Below are positions 44,276-52,994 of a stretch of 64,000 bases of DNA, piece by piece (the stretch's first letter is position 1; every line of letters starts with the position of its first letter). This stretch comes from Lachnospiraceae bacterium. Lineage in GTDB: Bacteria > Bacillota_A > Clostridia > Lachnospirales > Lachnospiraceae. The notes below the pieces were generated by a model. That model ran no database searches and had not been told where the DNA came from. It saw nothing but the letters and a program-made list of their open reading frames with translations. Location of the stretch: contig QXWX01000018.1 of NCBI GenBank assembly GCA_009911175.1, positions 1-64,000 of the forward strand, written 5' to 3'. The position numbers and the translations under genes are program-made.

Positions 44276-44494
44276 AAAATGTAATGACTGGCAGGGAGGA
44301 GTGATGTCTCCAGAAGCCGGTTTTTTGTTGGGAATAAATCAGAGGATAGGTAGGAATGCACAGTTTTAAACACAGATTATTGGTACATTTTGTGGATTGC
44401 TTTCCAGCAGGAAAGTGGTATCGTATGATGCTTAATGTAGGATGCATTAAAAAAAGAATAATACATATATAAAGATTCAGGCAGTGGAAGGGAT

Positions 44495-44925
44495 ATGACA
44501 GTCACATATCAGGGAGAAACATATCAGACTGTTAAGTCGTTAGCAGAAGCCTATAAGGTGGATTATGTACGATTATGGAAACTGCTGAAAGAGAAGTGGC
44601 CTGTGGAAGATGCCATGAAGGTCCGCATGGACAGAATATCAGGAGGGAAAAACATTTCTGGAATATTTCCGGCTGGTTAAGCAACTGCGGGAGGAGTCTG
44701 GTTGGCCAAAAGATTGGGTGTGAGGTGGAAACATATTCCGATGGCGAAAGGGGGATAGCCAAAGAACGGATGGCAGCGGCATACGGAATAAAATACCGGA
44801 TAGAAAAAACAGACGGTTCAGTATTTACTGCATATGACTCGAATCTGGAAGTCATACGAAGGCCGGAACGGAAGGTGAAAAGTTGTAACAGATCCAAAAA
44901 GAAGCCCAAAAGGGAAATGGAGCGG
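44495..44925 (+). pseudogene. Small helix-turn-helix-like protein, frameshifted
   Basis: A 61-codon frame starting at 44495 (VKSLAEAYKVDYVRLWKLL) looks like the short DNA-binding-like units seen in phage and conjugative hypotheticals. The continuation, VETYSDGERGIAKERMAAAYGIKY and on to 44925, lies in another frame, so a frameshift near 44650 is likely. Function is unknown. Confidence 0.45.
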
Positions 44926-45037
44926 TAAGGAATCCACTGCGGTAGCCTGTAAATCCAAAGGCAGGAAAAATCTACTTGAATACAAACATAAGTTCCGTTA
45001 TGATATAGTATAAAATGACAGATTGAGGAAGATGGAA

Positions 45038-45592
45038 ATGAGTGAAACAAATGTATTTGAGGAATGCCCTGTATACAAATCGGAGCATTTCCTGCTGAGA
45101 TAAATGGGGATGGAGGACGCGGAAGGACTTTTCCAATGCTACAGCAACCCGGAGGCTGCAAAGTATTTTAACGGAGACTGCTGCGGCGATGATTTTTATT
45201 ATACGGATTTCTGCAAGTTTGTGAAATGCATGGAGTTTTGGGAAAGCAGGTATCAGGAAAAGGATTTTGTCCGTTTTACGGTCATAGACATTGAACTGGA
45301 GAAAATTATCGGAATGGCAGAGGTCTGTCCTTCTTATAAGTATTCAGTGGATGGAAACTGCATGGGGATCCTGCGGCTGGACCTCCTGCCCGAGTTTGAG
45401 AACAGGGAAGATATCCAGGAACTGATGGAATTGCTCCTGGAACATGTATATGAAGATTTCCAGGTATGCTCCGTGATCATGAAAGCACAGGAGGATGCGC
45501 TGGTCAGGAGAAATGTACTGAAAGACCTGTACTTTGTTCCAGCCCGGGATGAGTGCAGTATTCCGTTTAAGGATTATTTTATCCGTTATTGA
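45038..45592 (+). pseudogene. GNAT-like acetyltransferase with in-frame stop
   Basis: From ATG 45038 the frame reads MSETNVFEECPVYKSEHFLL R, meets TAA at 45101 and continues in the same frame at 45104 as MGMEDAEGLFQCYSNPEAAKYF to the end at 45592. The joined product resembles RimJ/GNAT N-acetyltransferases (FVRFTVIDIELEKIIGMAE). One nonsense change thus splits it; reinitiation at 45104 could still yield 162 residues without the first strand. Confidence 0.65.
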
Positions 45593-45900
45593 GGGCAGAT
45601 GAAATAGATAAAAATGAATAGGGAAAAGAATGCCGGAGACAGCAGATGCAGTGTAACCTTATGGTCAGAAAACTGTATCTGCTTTTTGCTTTCAAATGTA
45701 ATGGGGGTAGGGAAGAGATGCAGGTTATAAGGCTGCCGCTTAGATCTGGGTTTTCCAACGCTGGATGAAGCAGCCCTTTGTCATATCTGCACAGTTTCCG
45801 GGATTCAGGTTTGTCAGGTTCCGTGGATGGCTTTCCACTTTAGAAGCTGGTATCATGTCGTACCTGAAGCAGAGGAAATTATAGAAAGGAGAAAGATGAC
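45593..45900. other. Gap without a supported gene
   Basis: No open frame here has a recognisable product or ribosome binding site. Composition is like the flanking higher-GC remnant sequence. Confidence 0.5.
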
Positions 45901-46003
45901 ATGCTGGAATGCGACATGGATAAACAGTGGGCAGAGTCATTGTCACTATGGGTGGACCGGAAGGTGGTCACGTACCTGGAAGAAAACCATTCCCAGTTTG
46001 AAG
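45901..46003 (+). pseudogene. Short gene start truncated by IS66
   Basis: A frame behind AAGGAG begins MLECDMDKQWAESLSLWVDR and runs into the left end of the IS66 element at 46004, where it stops within a few codons. Only ~34 native codons remain. Confidence 0.5.
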
Positions 46004-46177
46004 GTAAGCGATGAATAACCTATCGTTTTTACAAATCCTGAAATCTATGCGATAATTCCCTTACAGGAGAAGCCCCTGCCAATTCCCAGGTTTCTGCATT
46101 CAGGGCCTGTTGTGCGTCAGATCATTCCACCGCCCTATGCACGCTTACTCCAAATCAATAGGAAGAGGTGAGCTTTT

Positions 46178-46570
46178 ATGGCTCAAAAACGTATCAAACG
46201 TACCGATCAGGAATGGTTCGAGCTGATCAAGGACTGTAAATCCAGCAGCTTGAAAGTCAAAACCTGGTGTGAACAGCACGGGATCACCGCAAAGGCACTG
46301 GATTACCATACCCGCCGCCTTCGCCAGAATGGCTATGCGATCCCGCAAAAAATCGCACCGACTGTTCCGTATGAAAAGCATGAAATCGTCTGCCTGGATG
46401 TTCCACAAAATATATCCGGCACAAAAGCAGCGTCTTTTGCTTTGAACCCCCAGTCTGTCCATCCCATGGTACTCCACCTTGATTTCCACGGAGTACATAT
46501 GGAAATCTCCAATGATGCGGCGCAGGAAACCATCACAAAAACCCTCCTCGCGCTGCAGAACCTGTGTTAG
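46178..46570 (+). CDS. tnpA: IS66 accessory protein TnpA
   Basis: A 130-residue protein typical of the first IS66 gene: a helix-turn-helix N-terminus (RTDQEWFELIKDCKSS, VKTWCEQHGITAKALDYH). It overlaps tnpB by 7 bases. It assists transposition in this family. Confidence 0.88.
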   Translation: MAQKRIKRTDQEWFELIKDCKSSSLKVKTWCEQHGITAKALDYHTRRLRQNGYAIPQKIAPTVPYEKHEIVCLDVPQNISGTKAASFALNPQSVHPMVLHLDFHGVHMEISNDAAQETITKTLLALQNLC

Positions 46571-46917
46571 GCAATCTTTCCGGAGTATCAAAGCTCTGTC
46601 TCATTACAGGGCGTACCGACATGCGGCTTTCGATCAATGGCCTCATGGCGGTCCTCCGGGATACTTATCAGCTGGATCCTTATGCAAACACTCTGTATCT
46701 TTTCTGCGGCAAAAAGGCCGACCGGCTCAAAGCGCTGTATCATGATAAAAATGGTTTCGTACTGCTTTATATGCGGCTGGATGCCGGGCGTTTTCAATGG
46801 CCGCGCAGCGCGTCCGAAGCGCGGATGCTTACCCGGCAGGAATACCGGTGGCTGATGGAAGGACTCTCCATCGACCAGCCCAGGGCGCTGCGCCCTTCTC
46901 AGAAAAGGGATTTCTAA
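46564..46917 (+). CDS. tnpB: IS66 accessory protein TnpB (Orf2)
   Basis: A 117-residue IS66 Orf2 protein with GRTDMRLSINGLMAVLRD, LYLFCGKKADRLKALYHD and FQWPRSASEARMLT, all family hallmarks. Starts at GTG overlapping tnpA. Appears intact. Confidence 0.92.
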   Translation: MLGNLSGVSKLCLITGRTDMRLSINGLMAVLRDTYQLDPYANTLYLFCGKKADRLKALYHDKNGFVLLYMRLDAGRFQWPRSASEARMLTRQEYRWLMEGLSIDQPRALRPSQKRDF

Positions 46918-46985
46918 GCCGGATTTGTGAAAAACAGAGAATTTAAAAATCTTTTTTCGGTTCTGCACGGCCAAAAAAAGAACGG

Positions 46986-47107
46986 TTATCCACACTGCCG
47001 CAGATTTTCAGGAGCGTGATCCACAAACAGGCGCCTGGCGGAGGGTTTTTGTGGATCACAGTTCCGGAAACCGGTGGATAACTCTGTATTTTTAGAAGTT
47101 ATCCACA
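46986..47107. promoter_or_regulatory. DnaA-box-like and palindromic cluster inside IS66
   Basis: Two perfect TTATCCACA sequences, the DnaA-box consensus, occur at 46986-46994 and 47099-47107, and a one-mismatch inverted copy at about 47073-47081. Between them lies a perfect 12-base inverted repeat, GTGATCCACAAA (47016-47027) and TTTGTGGATCAC (47048-47059). The gap between IS66 tnpB and tnpC (46918-47211) has no gene. Confidence 0.5.
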
Positions 47108-47211
47108 CATCAGGAGTTCGTCAAAATGCCGATGGATGTATCCGGGGCAGTTTGCAGACCGCCATAGTTTCCACTATAATAAAGGGACAAGAAAAGAAGG
47201 AGGAACATCCT

Positions 47212-47820
47212 ATGGTGGAGCATACGGAAGATTTGATCAGGCTCTTATATAAAACAATTGAACAAAAAGACGACCAGATCCAGAAACTCCCGGTCAGAGA
47301 GATCCGCTGTCCGATACCGGAAGGGGAGAGGCCGTGTCCGGATTGTGGCACTCCGATGGAGACGATCACCTGGCAGTTTGTGCGGGAAGAGCTTCGGATC
47401 ACTCCCGCAAAGGTAGAACGGATCCGCTACATGCAGGAGGTCCTTGCATGCCCGGTCTGCCGTGAGGAGGATACCGGCACGATCGTCAAGGCGCCGGTAC
47501 CCACCGCCCTGCTGGCACACAGTCCGGCTTCGCCGTCTATGGCTGCCTTCGTCATGTATCAGAAGTTCCTGAATTCGGTTCCTTTCTACCGCCAGGAAAT
47601 GGACTGGCTCCAAATGGGAACCCCGCTGGCCAGGGAAACCACCTCAAACTGGTGTATCAAATGCGCGCTGGCCTATTTCGAACCTGTTTATGACCGGCTT
47701 CATGAATATCTTGTAAAACGCGGGATCCTCCATGCGGATGAGACGGTCTGCCAGGTTCTCCACGAAACAGGGAAAACAGCATCTTCAAACTCTTATATGT
47801 GTTATGTGCTGAGTTTTTGA
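47212..47820 (+). pseudogene. tnpC: IS66 transposase, 3'-truncated
   Basis: About 195 codons of the IS66 transposase remain: zinc-finger CPDCGTPM and CPVC, then SPSMAAFVMYQKFLNSVPFYRQE and the first catalytic-region motif HADETVCQVL. The frame is lost at about 47800, before the remaining catalytic residues. ATG at 47212 follows AAGGAGG. Confidence 0.85.
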
Positions 47821-47880
47821 GAAAGGCCGGGATCCACAAGAATGCTGTATTTCAGCCATTTATCCCAAAAACTCATAACA
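47801..47880. repeat. Inverted repeat at IS66 break point
   Basis: GTTATGTGCTGAGTTTTTGA (47801-47820) is an imperfect inverted match of CCCAAAAACTCATAAC (47864-47879). It sits exactly where the IS66 transposase is broken, so it may be the footprint of a small inserted or excised element. Confidence 0.5.
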
Positions 47881-48032
47881 TAATTATTTATCTTGCATTC
47901 TGAATGAAATCAGGCATATCCTGATTTTTTGAATGCGATTGCTCAAGTGTATTCGGTATATTTGTTTCCGCTTTTCTTTCTTTCAATATCTTTGAAACAG
48001 AGCCTTGATGGATACGCAGATAAGGTTTATGA

Positions 48033-48161
48033 CAAGCTTGTCATAAAAACTACATCGATTATATGCCAAGAAGGTTGGATGCTGCAAATGAAGAATTTTT
48101 CAGCCAGCAGGAAGAAAGCCTTGCGGCAGGGTTGAAGAAAGGGGACGGAGATGGAGAATAA
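48033..48161 (+). pseudogene. Tail of a Tn554 tnpA-like recombinase
   Basis: The frame HKNYIDYMPRRLDAANEEFF ending at 48159-48161 overlaps the start of the tnpB-like gene by 11 bases, as tnpA and tnpB overlap in Tn554. It looks like the C-terminal end of a tyrosine recombinase; the catalytic part is gone. The assignment rests on position and length of overlap more than on sequence. Confidence 0.45.
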
Positions 48162-49659
48162 AGTTTCCATTTGTGAGATGGAATGCTTTCGGAAAGCTCC
48201 GCAGGCTCAGAAAGACAGGGTAACCGCGAACCTGATTTTCGATATGGAAAAACTTCCGACAGAAGAGATGAGAACAGAGTTCCGTCAATTCTTAATGGAA
48301 AGAGAAAAAAATATATCTGTTGCAACAATGATGAAGGAACGGATATATTACAATATGATATGCCGGTTTTTGAAGGATGGGGGAAGCCGGATCAAAAGTT
48401 TTCAGGACAAGACTTTAGAGGAATGGCTGAGAAAACTGAACGTATGGCTTATGCAGCAGGGGCTGTCACGGACTGAACGGGGAATCAGCGTGTATGGGAA
48501 AGAAGACATCAAGCCATCAAGAGTGATCACATATTTCCGAAAAATACATTTTTTTACGCAAGCGAAAGATACGAGGAGGGAAACAGCGAAAGATATATGG
48601 GATTTAAGAAAAATAGATGTCCCATATAAGGAAAATATAATTAAGAATTTTGAGACGTTGAATTTTAAAAATATCATACAGCCTGATATAAGGGAGGAAA
48701 CAAAAAAAGCGGTGCTGCGGCATTTACAATATGAAGCGCTGGCTACGATTTCTAAGGAGTTGACTGCTATACGCCGGATGTCAAAATACTTGGATAAACA
48801 TTATCCGAAAGTGAAATCCTGCATGGATATCAACAGAAAAATTCTTGAAGTATATCTGATCTATCTCCAGGTAGAGGATACCGGGGTGAACAATTTCAGA
48901 AGTGACTTGACGAGGTTAAGAGCGCTGCTGGAAACCATTGGGAAAATTTATGGAGCCAGCCATCTGGAAAACCTGTTTTTAAATACAGATATTCCGCATC
49001 CGGTTAGGACAGAATTAAAATCCTATAGTGATGAGGAGTTGAAAAGATTTAATGCCGCATTTGTAAAAATGGAGGAACAGATGTGTCGGCTCATGGTCAT
49101 CCACCAAATGCTTGGGACAAGGATATCCGATACCCTGACGCTGCAGACAGATTGCCTGTATGAGCTGGAAGGGCGGCCAATGATACGCATCCATCAAATG
49201 AAAACAGACACATTTGTCAAAAATATTAGCGCAGAACTGGAAATTCTGATCCAGAAAGCAATCCAGTATACGAAAAAGAAATATGGGGAAACGAAGTTTA
49301 TCTTTGTAGATGAAAAGAATCCGGAGAGACCTCTGCAATACAGTACGGTGCAAAGTCGTGTGATGATAATGGTACAAAAAGAAGATTTGCGGGATGATAA
49401 GGGGCAGTTATTCGGATTTGGCACTCATATGTTCCGTCACTGCTATGGAATCCTTCTGACAGAGATGCATTATGACGATTGGACCATCGCAAAGCTGCTC
49501 GGACACCGGAGTATAAAAAATGTGAAGTATTACAGGAAAATGAGCCTACAGATTCTGGCGGATGAGACGAGGGAAGTCCGGGAACGGAAGAGTAAACTGA
49601 TAGAAAAATATTTAGACGGATGGGGCGAAGAATATGAACAAGTACGACAACATGATTGA
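48151..49659 (+). CDS. Tyrosine recombinase, Tn554 TnpB-like
   Basis: A 502-residue phage-integrase-family recombinase. The catalytic set is visible: Arg in LGTRISDTLTL, His-x-x-Arg in THMFRHCYG, LLGHRS, and the tyrosine nucleophile in NVKYYRKM. The long N-terminal region has an SAM-like core-binding domain. It overlaps a TnpC-like gene by 26 bases. It should have catalysed the insertion at the ABC ATPase gene. Confidence 0.88.
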   Translation: MENKVSICEMECFRKAPQAQKDRVTANLIFDMEKLPTEEMRTEFRQFLMEREKNISVATMMKERIYYNMICRFLKDGGSRIKSFQDKTLEEWLRKLNVWLMQQGLSRTERGISVYGKEDIKPSRVITYFRKIHFFTQAKDTRRETAKDIWDLRKIDVPYKENIIKNFETLNFKNIIQPDIREETKKAVLRHLQYEALATISKELTAIRRMSKYLDKHYPKVKSCMDINRKILEVYLIYLQVEDTGVNNFRSDLTRLRALLETIGKIYGASHLENLFLNTDIPHPVRTELKSYSDEELKRFNAAFVKMEEQMCRLMVIHQMLGTRISDTLTLQTDCLYELEGRPMIRIHQMKTDTFVKNISAELEILIQKAIQYTKKKYGETKFIFVDEKNPERPLQYSTVQSRVMIMVQKEDLRDDKGQLFGFGTHMFRHCYGILLTEMHYDDWTIAKLLGHRSIKNVKYYRKMSLQILADETREVRERKSKLIEKYLDGWGEEYEQVRQHD

Positions 49660-50014
49660 AAAGAACCGGAAAGTCAGTGAGGAAAAAATAGCGAGGGCAA
49701 AAAGCGCAATCCGGGAAATGATTGAGGAAGAAGAGAAGGTTACAATCCCAAAGCTGATGAAGAAAACGGGGCTGTCGAGGGGATTTTTTTATAAGAATCC
49801 GATAGTACGCAAAGAGATCGACCGGGCACTGGATCTCCAGGCAGGGATGGTGGACAGCAAGCGGAAGGTTCTGGATATGGTGATGGAGAACCGAATCGAA
49901 CTGCTGGAGCAGACGATCACAAAACTGAAGAAAGAAAACGCAGAATTGAAGCAGCAGAATGAAAAGCAGCAGAAGTTGCTGAACAAGAAGAATCTGAGTA
50001 TATTGAAGTCATAA
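49634..50014 (+). CDS. TnpC-like small protein (DUF6262)
   Basis: A 126-residue protein with a helix-turn-helix-like start (TIPKLMKKTGLSRGFFYKNP) and a C-terminal coiled coil (ELLEQTITKLKKENAELKQQ). Length, position and pattern fit TnpC of Tn554, which supports orientation and efficiency of transposition. Confidence 0.8.
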   Translation: MNKYDNMIEKNRKVSEEKIARAKSAIREMIEEEEKVTIPKLMKKTGLSRGFFYKNPIVRKEIDRALDLQAGMVDSKRKVLDMVMENRIELLEQTITKLKKENAELKQQNEKQQKLLNKKNLSILKS

Positions 50015-50035
50015 GGTGAAAACAGAAAACTATGT

Positions 50036-50074
50036 AGAACCAAGTGGGCATGCGGGAAGCATGCCTGTGGTTCT
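50036..50074. terminator. Strong hairpin after transposition genes
   Basis: AGAACCAAGTGGGCATGC (50036-50053) pairs with GCATGCCTGTGGTTCT (50059-50074). No T-run follows. A second palindrome, TACACATT (50161-50168) with AATGTGTA (50174-50181), lies nearer the right end and may be a recombinase binding site. Confidence 0.55.
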
Positions 50075-50227
50075 GTTGAAGATATAGAGATAGGAAGTGA
50101 GGCGTTATCCAGAGGGATGGCGCCTGCTTTTTGGGGAGTTAGAGGGATTTTGGGAAAGGATACACATTACACAAATGTGTATGCCGCTAAATTCAGTGTT
50201 TTCAAGGCATGAGGGAGATGGGGTACA

Positions 50228-50238
50228 GATTATGGATG
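50228..50238. repeat. Right junction copy of target sequence
   Basis: GATTATGGATG is identical to 32928-32938 and continues here into the native ABC ATPase codons GAG CCG ACA. Confidence 0.85.
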
Positions 50239-50621
50239 AGCCGACAAGCGGACTCGATCCCTTTATGCGGAAGCAGTTTATCCGCATTTTGAAAACATAT
50301 ATGGAGGCGGGAAGCAGGGCTGTCTTTTATTCCACGCACAACACGACAGATTTAGATCAATCCGCGGATATGCTGATCATGATACATGCAGGAACTATTT
50401 TATTTGAAGAGAACAAAGATGCGCTGCTGGAGAAATTCAGAATCGTTAAAGGCGATGTAAAACTGCTGCCGGGTATACAGCCCTTCATGCTGAGTTTTGA
50501 CAAAAGTAATTATGGTTTTACCGGCATTACGGACAAAGCTGAAAAAATCAAAGCAGCATATCCGGAGGTTCTGATCGAAAGAGCTGCAATAGAGGATATT
50601 ATGCTTGCATATATAAAGTAG
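50238..50621 (+). pseudogene. ABC transporter ATPase, 3' part (disrupted)
   Basis: The last 127 codons of the ATPase begun at 32476: Walker B glutamate, EPTSGLDPFMRKQF, the H-loop in FYSTHNTTDL, and a C-terminal domain. An accidental frame from 50097 could express it without Walker A, which would be inactive. Confidence 0.95.
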
Positions 50622-50765
50622 CGTAAAGAATCGTTTAAGTAAATGACATGGAAACGGCGCCTGTCCAACCGCACAGCCGGCATATTTTTCGCAGACAGGC
50701 AATGATGCATCTGTGCAGGTTGGGTGTGGTATACAACAATCAGATTCAAAGGAGCGTGAATCAAA

Positions 50766-51407
50766 ATGATAATGACATTGGTAAAAAAAGACATCATGAT
50801 TATAAAAGGATATGCTTTGGCAGAAATTGCAATTGCAGTCGGAATCCCTCTGATAATCGCAAACAGGCAGCCGCAAATGGGCGGAATGACAGGACTTTTG
50901 ATGGCGACTTTGATTGTCTCACTAACCTTTAACCTGGCGGTTTCGGGAAAGGAAAATCAATATCCGAAAGCGACCGCTCTGCTTTCATCTACCCCATATA
51001 TGAGGAATAGGGTGGTTGCGGCAAAATACATCTTATACATTATAATCTATCTGTTCTGCTGTATTGTGTCGTTCGCTGAAATGAAATTCATTCCGGAACT
51101 CAGGGTGGAATCCTTTGCTCAATCCGCGGCGTTTGTTTTTCTCTCTCAGGCGATTGGGATGGGAATTTTCCTGCCAATACAGTACAAACTTGGCTATGGA
51201 AAAACAAGATACTTATGCTTTTTGTTTTATCTGTATCCTTTTGCTGTAGATGTAATGAAACAGATGCGGCTGTTTGAAAGCTTCGGGTATTTGCGCCATT
51301 CCAATACGGGGACTTCAGCTATGATATTGTTTGCTGCCGGATTGGCAGTTTGGATCATTTCTTTTGAAATTTCGAAAAAGATATTTGACGGGAAGGACTT
51401 AGTATAA
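50766..51407 (+). CDS. ABC-2 type permease
   Basis: A 213-residue membrane protein with about six helices, partner of the disrupted ATPase. It starts behind AAGGAGCG. Its transport role is probably lost because its ATPase is cut and because the operon promoter is now 18 kb away. Confidence 0.75.
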   Translation: MIMTLVKKDIMIIKGYALAEIAIAVGIPLIIANRQPQMGGMTGLLMATLIVSLTFNLAVSGKENQYPKATALLSSTPYMRNRVVAAKYILYIIIYLFCCIVSFAEMKFIPELRVESFAQSAAFVFLSQAIGMGIFLPIQYKLGYGKTRYLCFLFYLYPFAVDVMKQMRLFESFGYLRHSNTGTSAMILFAAGLAVWIISFEISKKIFDGKDLV

Positions 51408-51448
51408 AGTGAACCGTGTGAAACGGCCGGATATCCGGAGGAAAGAGA

Positions 51449-51510
51449 GAATCCCCTTGTATTTCAGGACTTTGAGAAAGGCATAAAGTACAAGGGATTC
51501 CCTTTTCCTT
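51449..51510. terminator. Terminator between convergent genes
   Basis: GAATCCCCTTGTA (51449-51461) pairs with TACAAGGGATTC (51489-51500), followed by CCTTTTCCTT. It lies between the permease and the convergent anti-sigma gene. Confidence 0.6.
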
Positions 51511-51558
51511 GGGAATCAGGGAAAAAACGGTATGGACCGTCAGTCCCGTGAAAAAACA

Positions 51559-52836
51559 TTACTGCAGTTCAAACGGAATTTCCGCGATCACTTGGGGCGC
51601 ATCATCAGTGCCGGCAGTCTTATCCACGATTTTTACCACAAATTGAGAAGCTTCCGCTGCATTTGCAGTGATCTCCAAAAGGGGCTGTCCGGTTGTCTCA
51701 TCGGATGCGTAAGAAATATGCTCCCATTCAACCTTTGCGCCGGCGGAATCAAAAATCTGAGGAACCAGCGCATGGGTGTCCCGTCCGAAGGGGACAAGGA
51801 TTGTAAGGTGGAGACTGCTGGGGGTGGCAGCGGCCTTTGTGACGGTGAAGCCCTGGTTCTTTGACGGACTGCTCAAGCTTCTGCTGCCGGACGGGTCTGC
51901 GGATGTACGAAAGGCCAGCTTCCAGTTTCCGCGTATGGTCTTATGCCCCATCGCCTCATGGTACGCCCCTTTATAGGTGCCGATATCTTCCAGCCTTGTG
52001 CCTCCGACTGCGTTAAAATCCAGTCTGACTTCCAGGCTATCCGCGGAAGTGAGGCCCGCGGAATCCATGGAAATGCGTACAAGCTGGACAAAAGAGCCGT
52101 CATCGCTTTTCCGAGGCTGCATGAATACAGATGTCACCTCTGTTCCGTTTATGAAGGCCGGAGCAAAGAAGGGAAGCGGATCTCCCTCTATAAAGTTTAG
52201 CGGAGTAAGGAACTCAGAGCTGTTCAATTCTTCGTCTTCTGTCCGTATGGAAAGTGTATAGTACAGGTCATAGCCGTCAAAGTATACATCGGAAATCATA
52301 ACCTCTACACCGCTGTCATCGGCAATGGTTCCAGGCTCCGTACTGCTGCCGTTTGCATTGACTCCGGATTTTGCGGAACCAGTGTCTGTATCACTGCCAG
52401 ATTTTGCGGAGCTTCCGTCTGTATCACTTTGCGGAGCTTCTGCTTTTTTCGAATATTTTTCAATCTCTTCATATGCGGTTTTGTCCTTTGGATCTGTACG
52501 GATGTTGGTTTCCTGGATTTTTTTAAAGAGATTTCCTATAATCGGAAGATCCCTTGCAAGTGCCGGCTGGCTGAAAAGCAGACCGCCGGCACTTATTGTA
52601 ATCACGGCTGCCGCAGCTGCTGCGGCCCATGCTGCCATCCGCCGCTTTCCCTGCCGTATATGCGCTGTATTTGTTTGTTCTGCACTTATTTGCTCTGCAT
52701 TTTGCTTCACGGTACGTTCCTTTTGGGGCCTGCGGCTCAAAATCTGCCGGTATGCTTCGTTCAGCTTTTCATCTACCGCATCGGGAATGATCAGCTCCCG
52801 GCAAAGCTCCTGTTTCATTTTTTGTTCTAAATTCAT
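51559..52836 (-). CDS. DUF4179-type anti-sigma factor
   Basis: A 425-residue single-pass membrane protein. A cytoplasmic ~65-residue N-terminus precedes a membrane helix at about residues 68-90 (AAWAAAAAAAVITISAGG), then a DUF4179-like region, a Ser/Gly/Asp-rich linker with short repeats, and an extracellular beta-rich domain. Encoded just downstream of an ECF sigma factor, it most likely holds that sigma inactive until a surface signal arrives. Start ATG is behind GGAGGTG. Confidence 0.85.
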   Translation of the reverse strand: MNLEQKMKQELCRELIIPDAVDEKLNEAYRQILSRRPQKERTVKQNAEQISAEQTNTAHIRQGKRRMAAWAAAAAAAVITISAGGLLFSQPALARDLPIIGNLFKKIQETNIRTDPKDKTAYEEIEKYSKKAEAPQSDTDGSSAKSGSDTDTGSAKSGVNANGSSTEPGTIADDSGVEVMISDVYFDGYDLYYTLSIRTEDEELNSSEFLTPLNFIEGDPLPFFAPAFINGTEVTSVFMQPRKSDDGSFVQLVRISMDSAGLTSADSLEVRLDFNAVGGTRLEDIGTYKGAYHEAMGHKTIRGNWKLAFRTSADPSGSRSLSSPSKNQGFTVTKAAATPSSLHLTILVPFGRDTHALVPQIFDSAGAKVEWEHISYASDETTGQPLLEITANAAEASQFVVKIVDKTAGTDDAPQVIAEIPFELQ

Positions 52837-52994
52837 TCATTACACCTCCAAATTTGTAACCAATTTACGAAGCAAATTGATTGCCTGTCATCTGCGAAGC
52901 AGATTTTTAATGCGGGCAATACCCGTATCATTTTTTATACGATGCTTTACACTACCTTACAGTCAATTTGCATAGAAAATGGACTTTCTGCCTG

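Larger units (their letters stand above)
46004..47800 (+). mobile_element. IS66-family element, right part missing
   Basis: The left end GTAAGCG at 46004-46010 is the conserved IS66-family terminus. The usual three genes follow in order, but the transposase is cut at about 47800 and no right terminal repeat is found. Confidence 0.85.
32939..50238. mobile_element. 17.3-kb Tn554-like composite element
   Basis: The sequence between the two halves of the ABC ATPase gene is one insertion with an 11-base identical sequence at each junction. At its right end lie a tyrosine recombinase (48151-49659) and a small coiled-coil DUF6262/TnpC-like gene (49634-50014), the Tn554 tnpB-tnpC arrangement, while only the tail of a tnpA gene remains. 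The interior is a mosaic: IS982 and IS66 remnants, an ORF-less group II intron, a GNAT pseudogene, and a very AT-rich nine-gene cargo operon. Loss of tnpA suggests the element is now fixed unless helped in trans. Confidence 0.85.

Noticed and set aside
44139..44447. Minus-strand 102-codon frame near the right repeat
   Set aside because: No ribosome binding site or recognisable protein; it overlaps the direct repeat and a decayed gene.
46986..47107. Possible replication origin from DnaA boxes
   Set aside because: The boxes are few, lie inside an IS element, and no replication genes or AT-rich unwinding region accompany them.
47074..47211. Upstream extension of the IS66 transposase frame
   Set aside because: ATG 47212 with AAGGAGG is a better start, and the extension covers the DnaA-box palindrome region.
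50097..50237. Start of an open frame leading into the ABC ATPase 3' half
   Set aside because: These codons belong to the inserted element and match no ATPase sequence; the frame is accidental.
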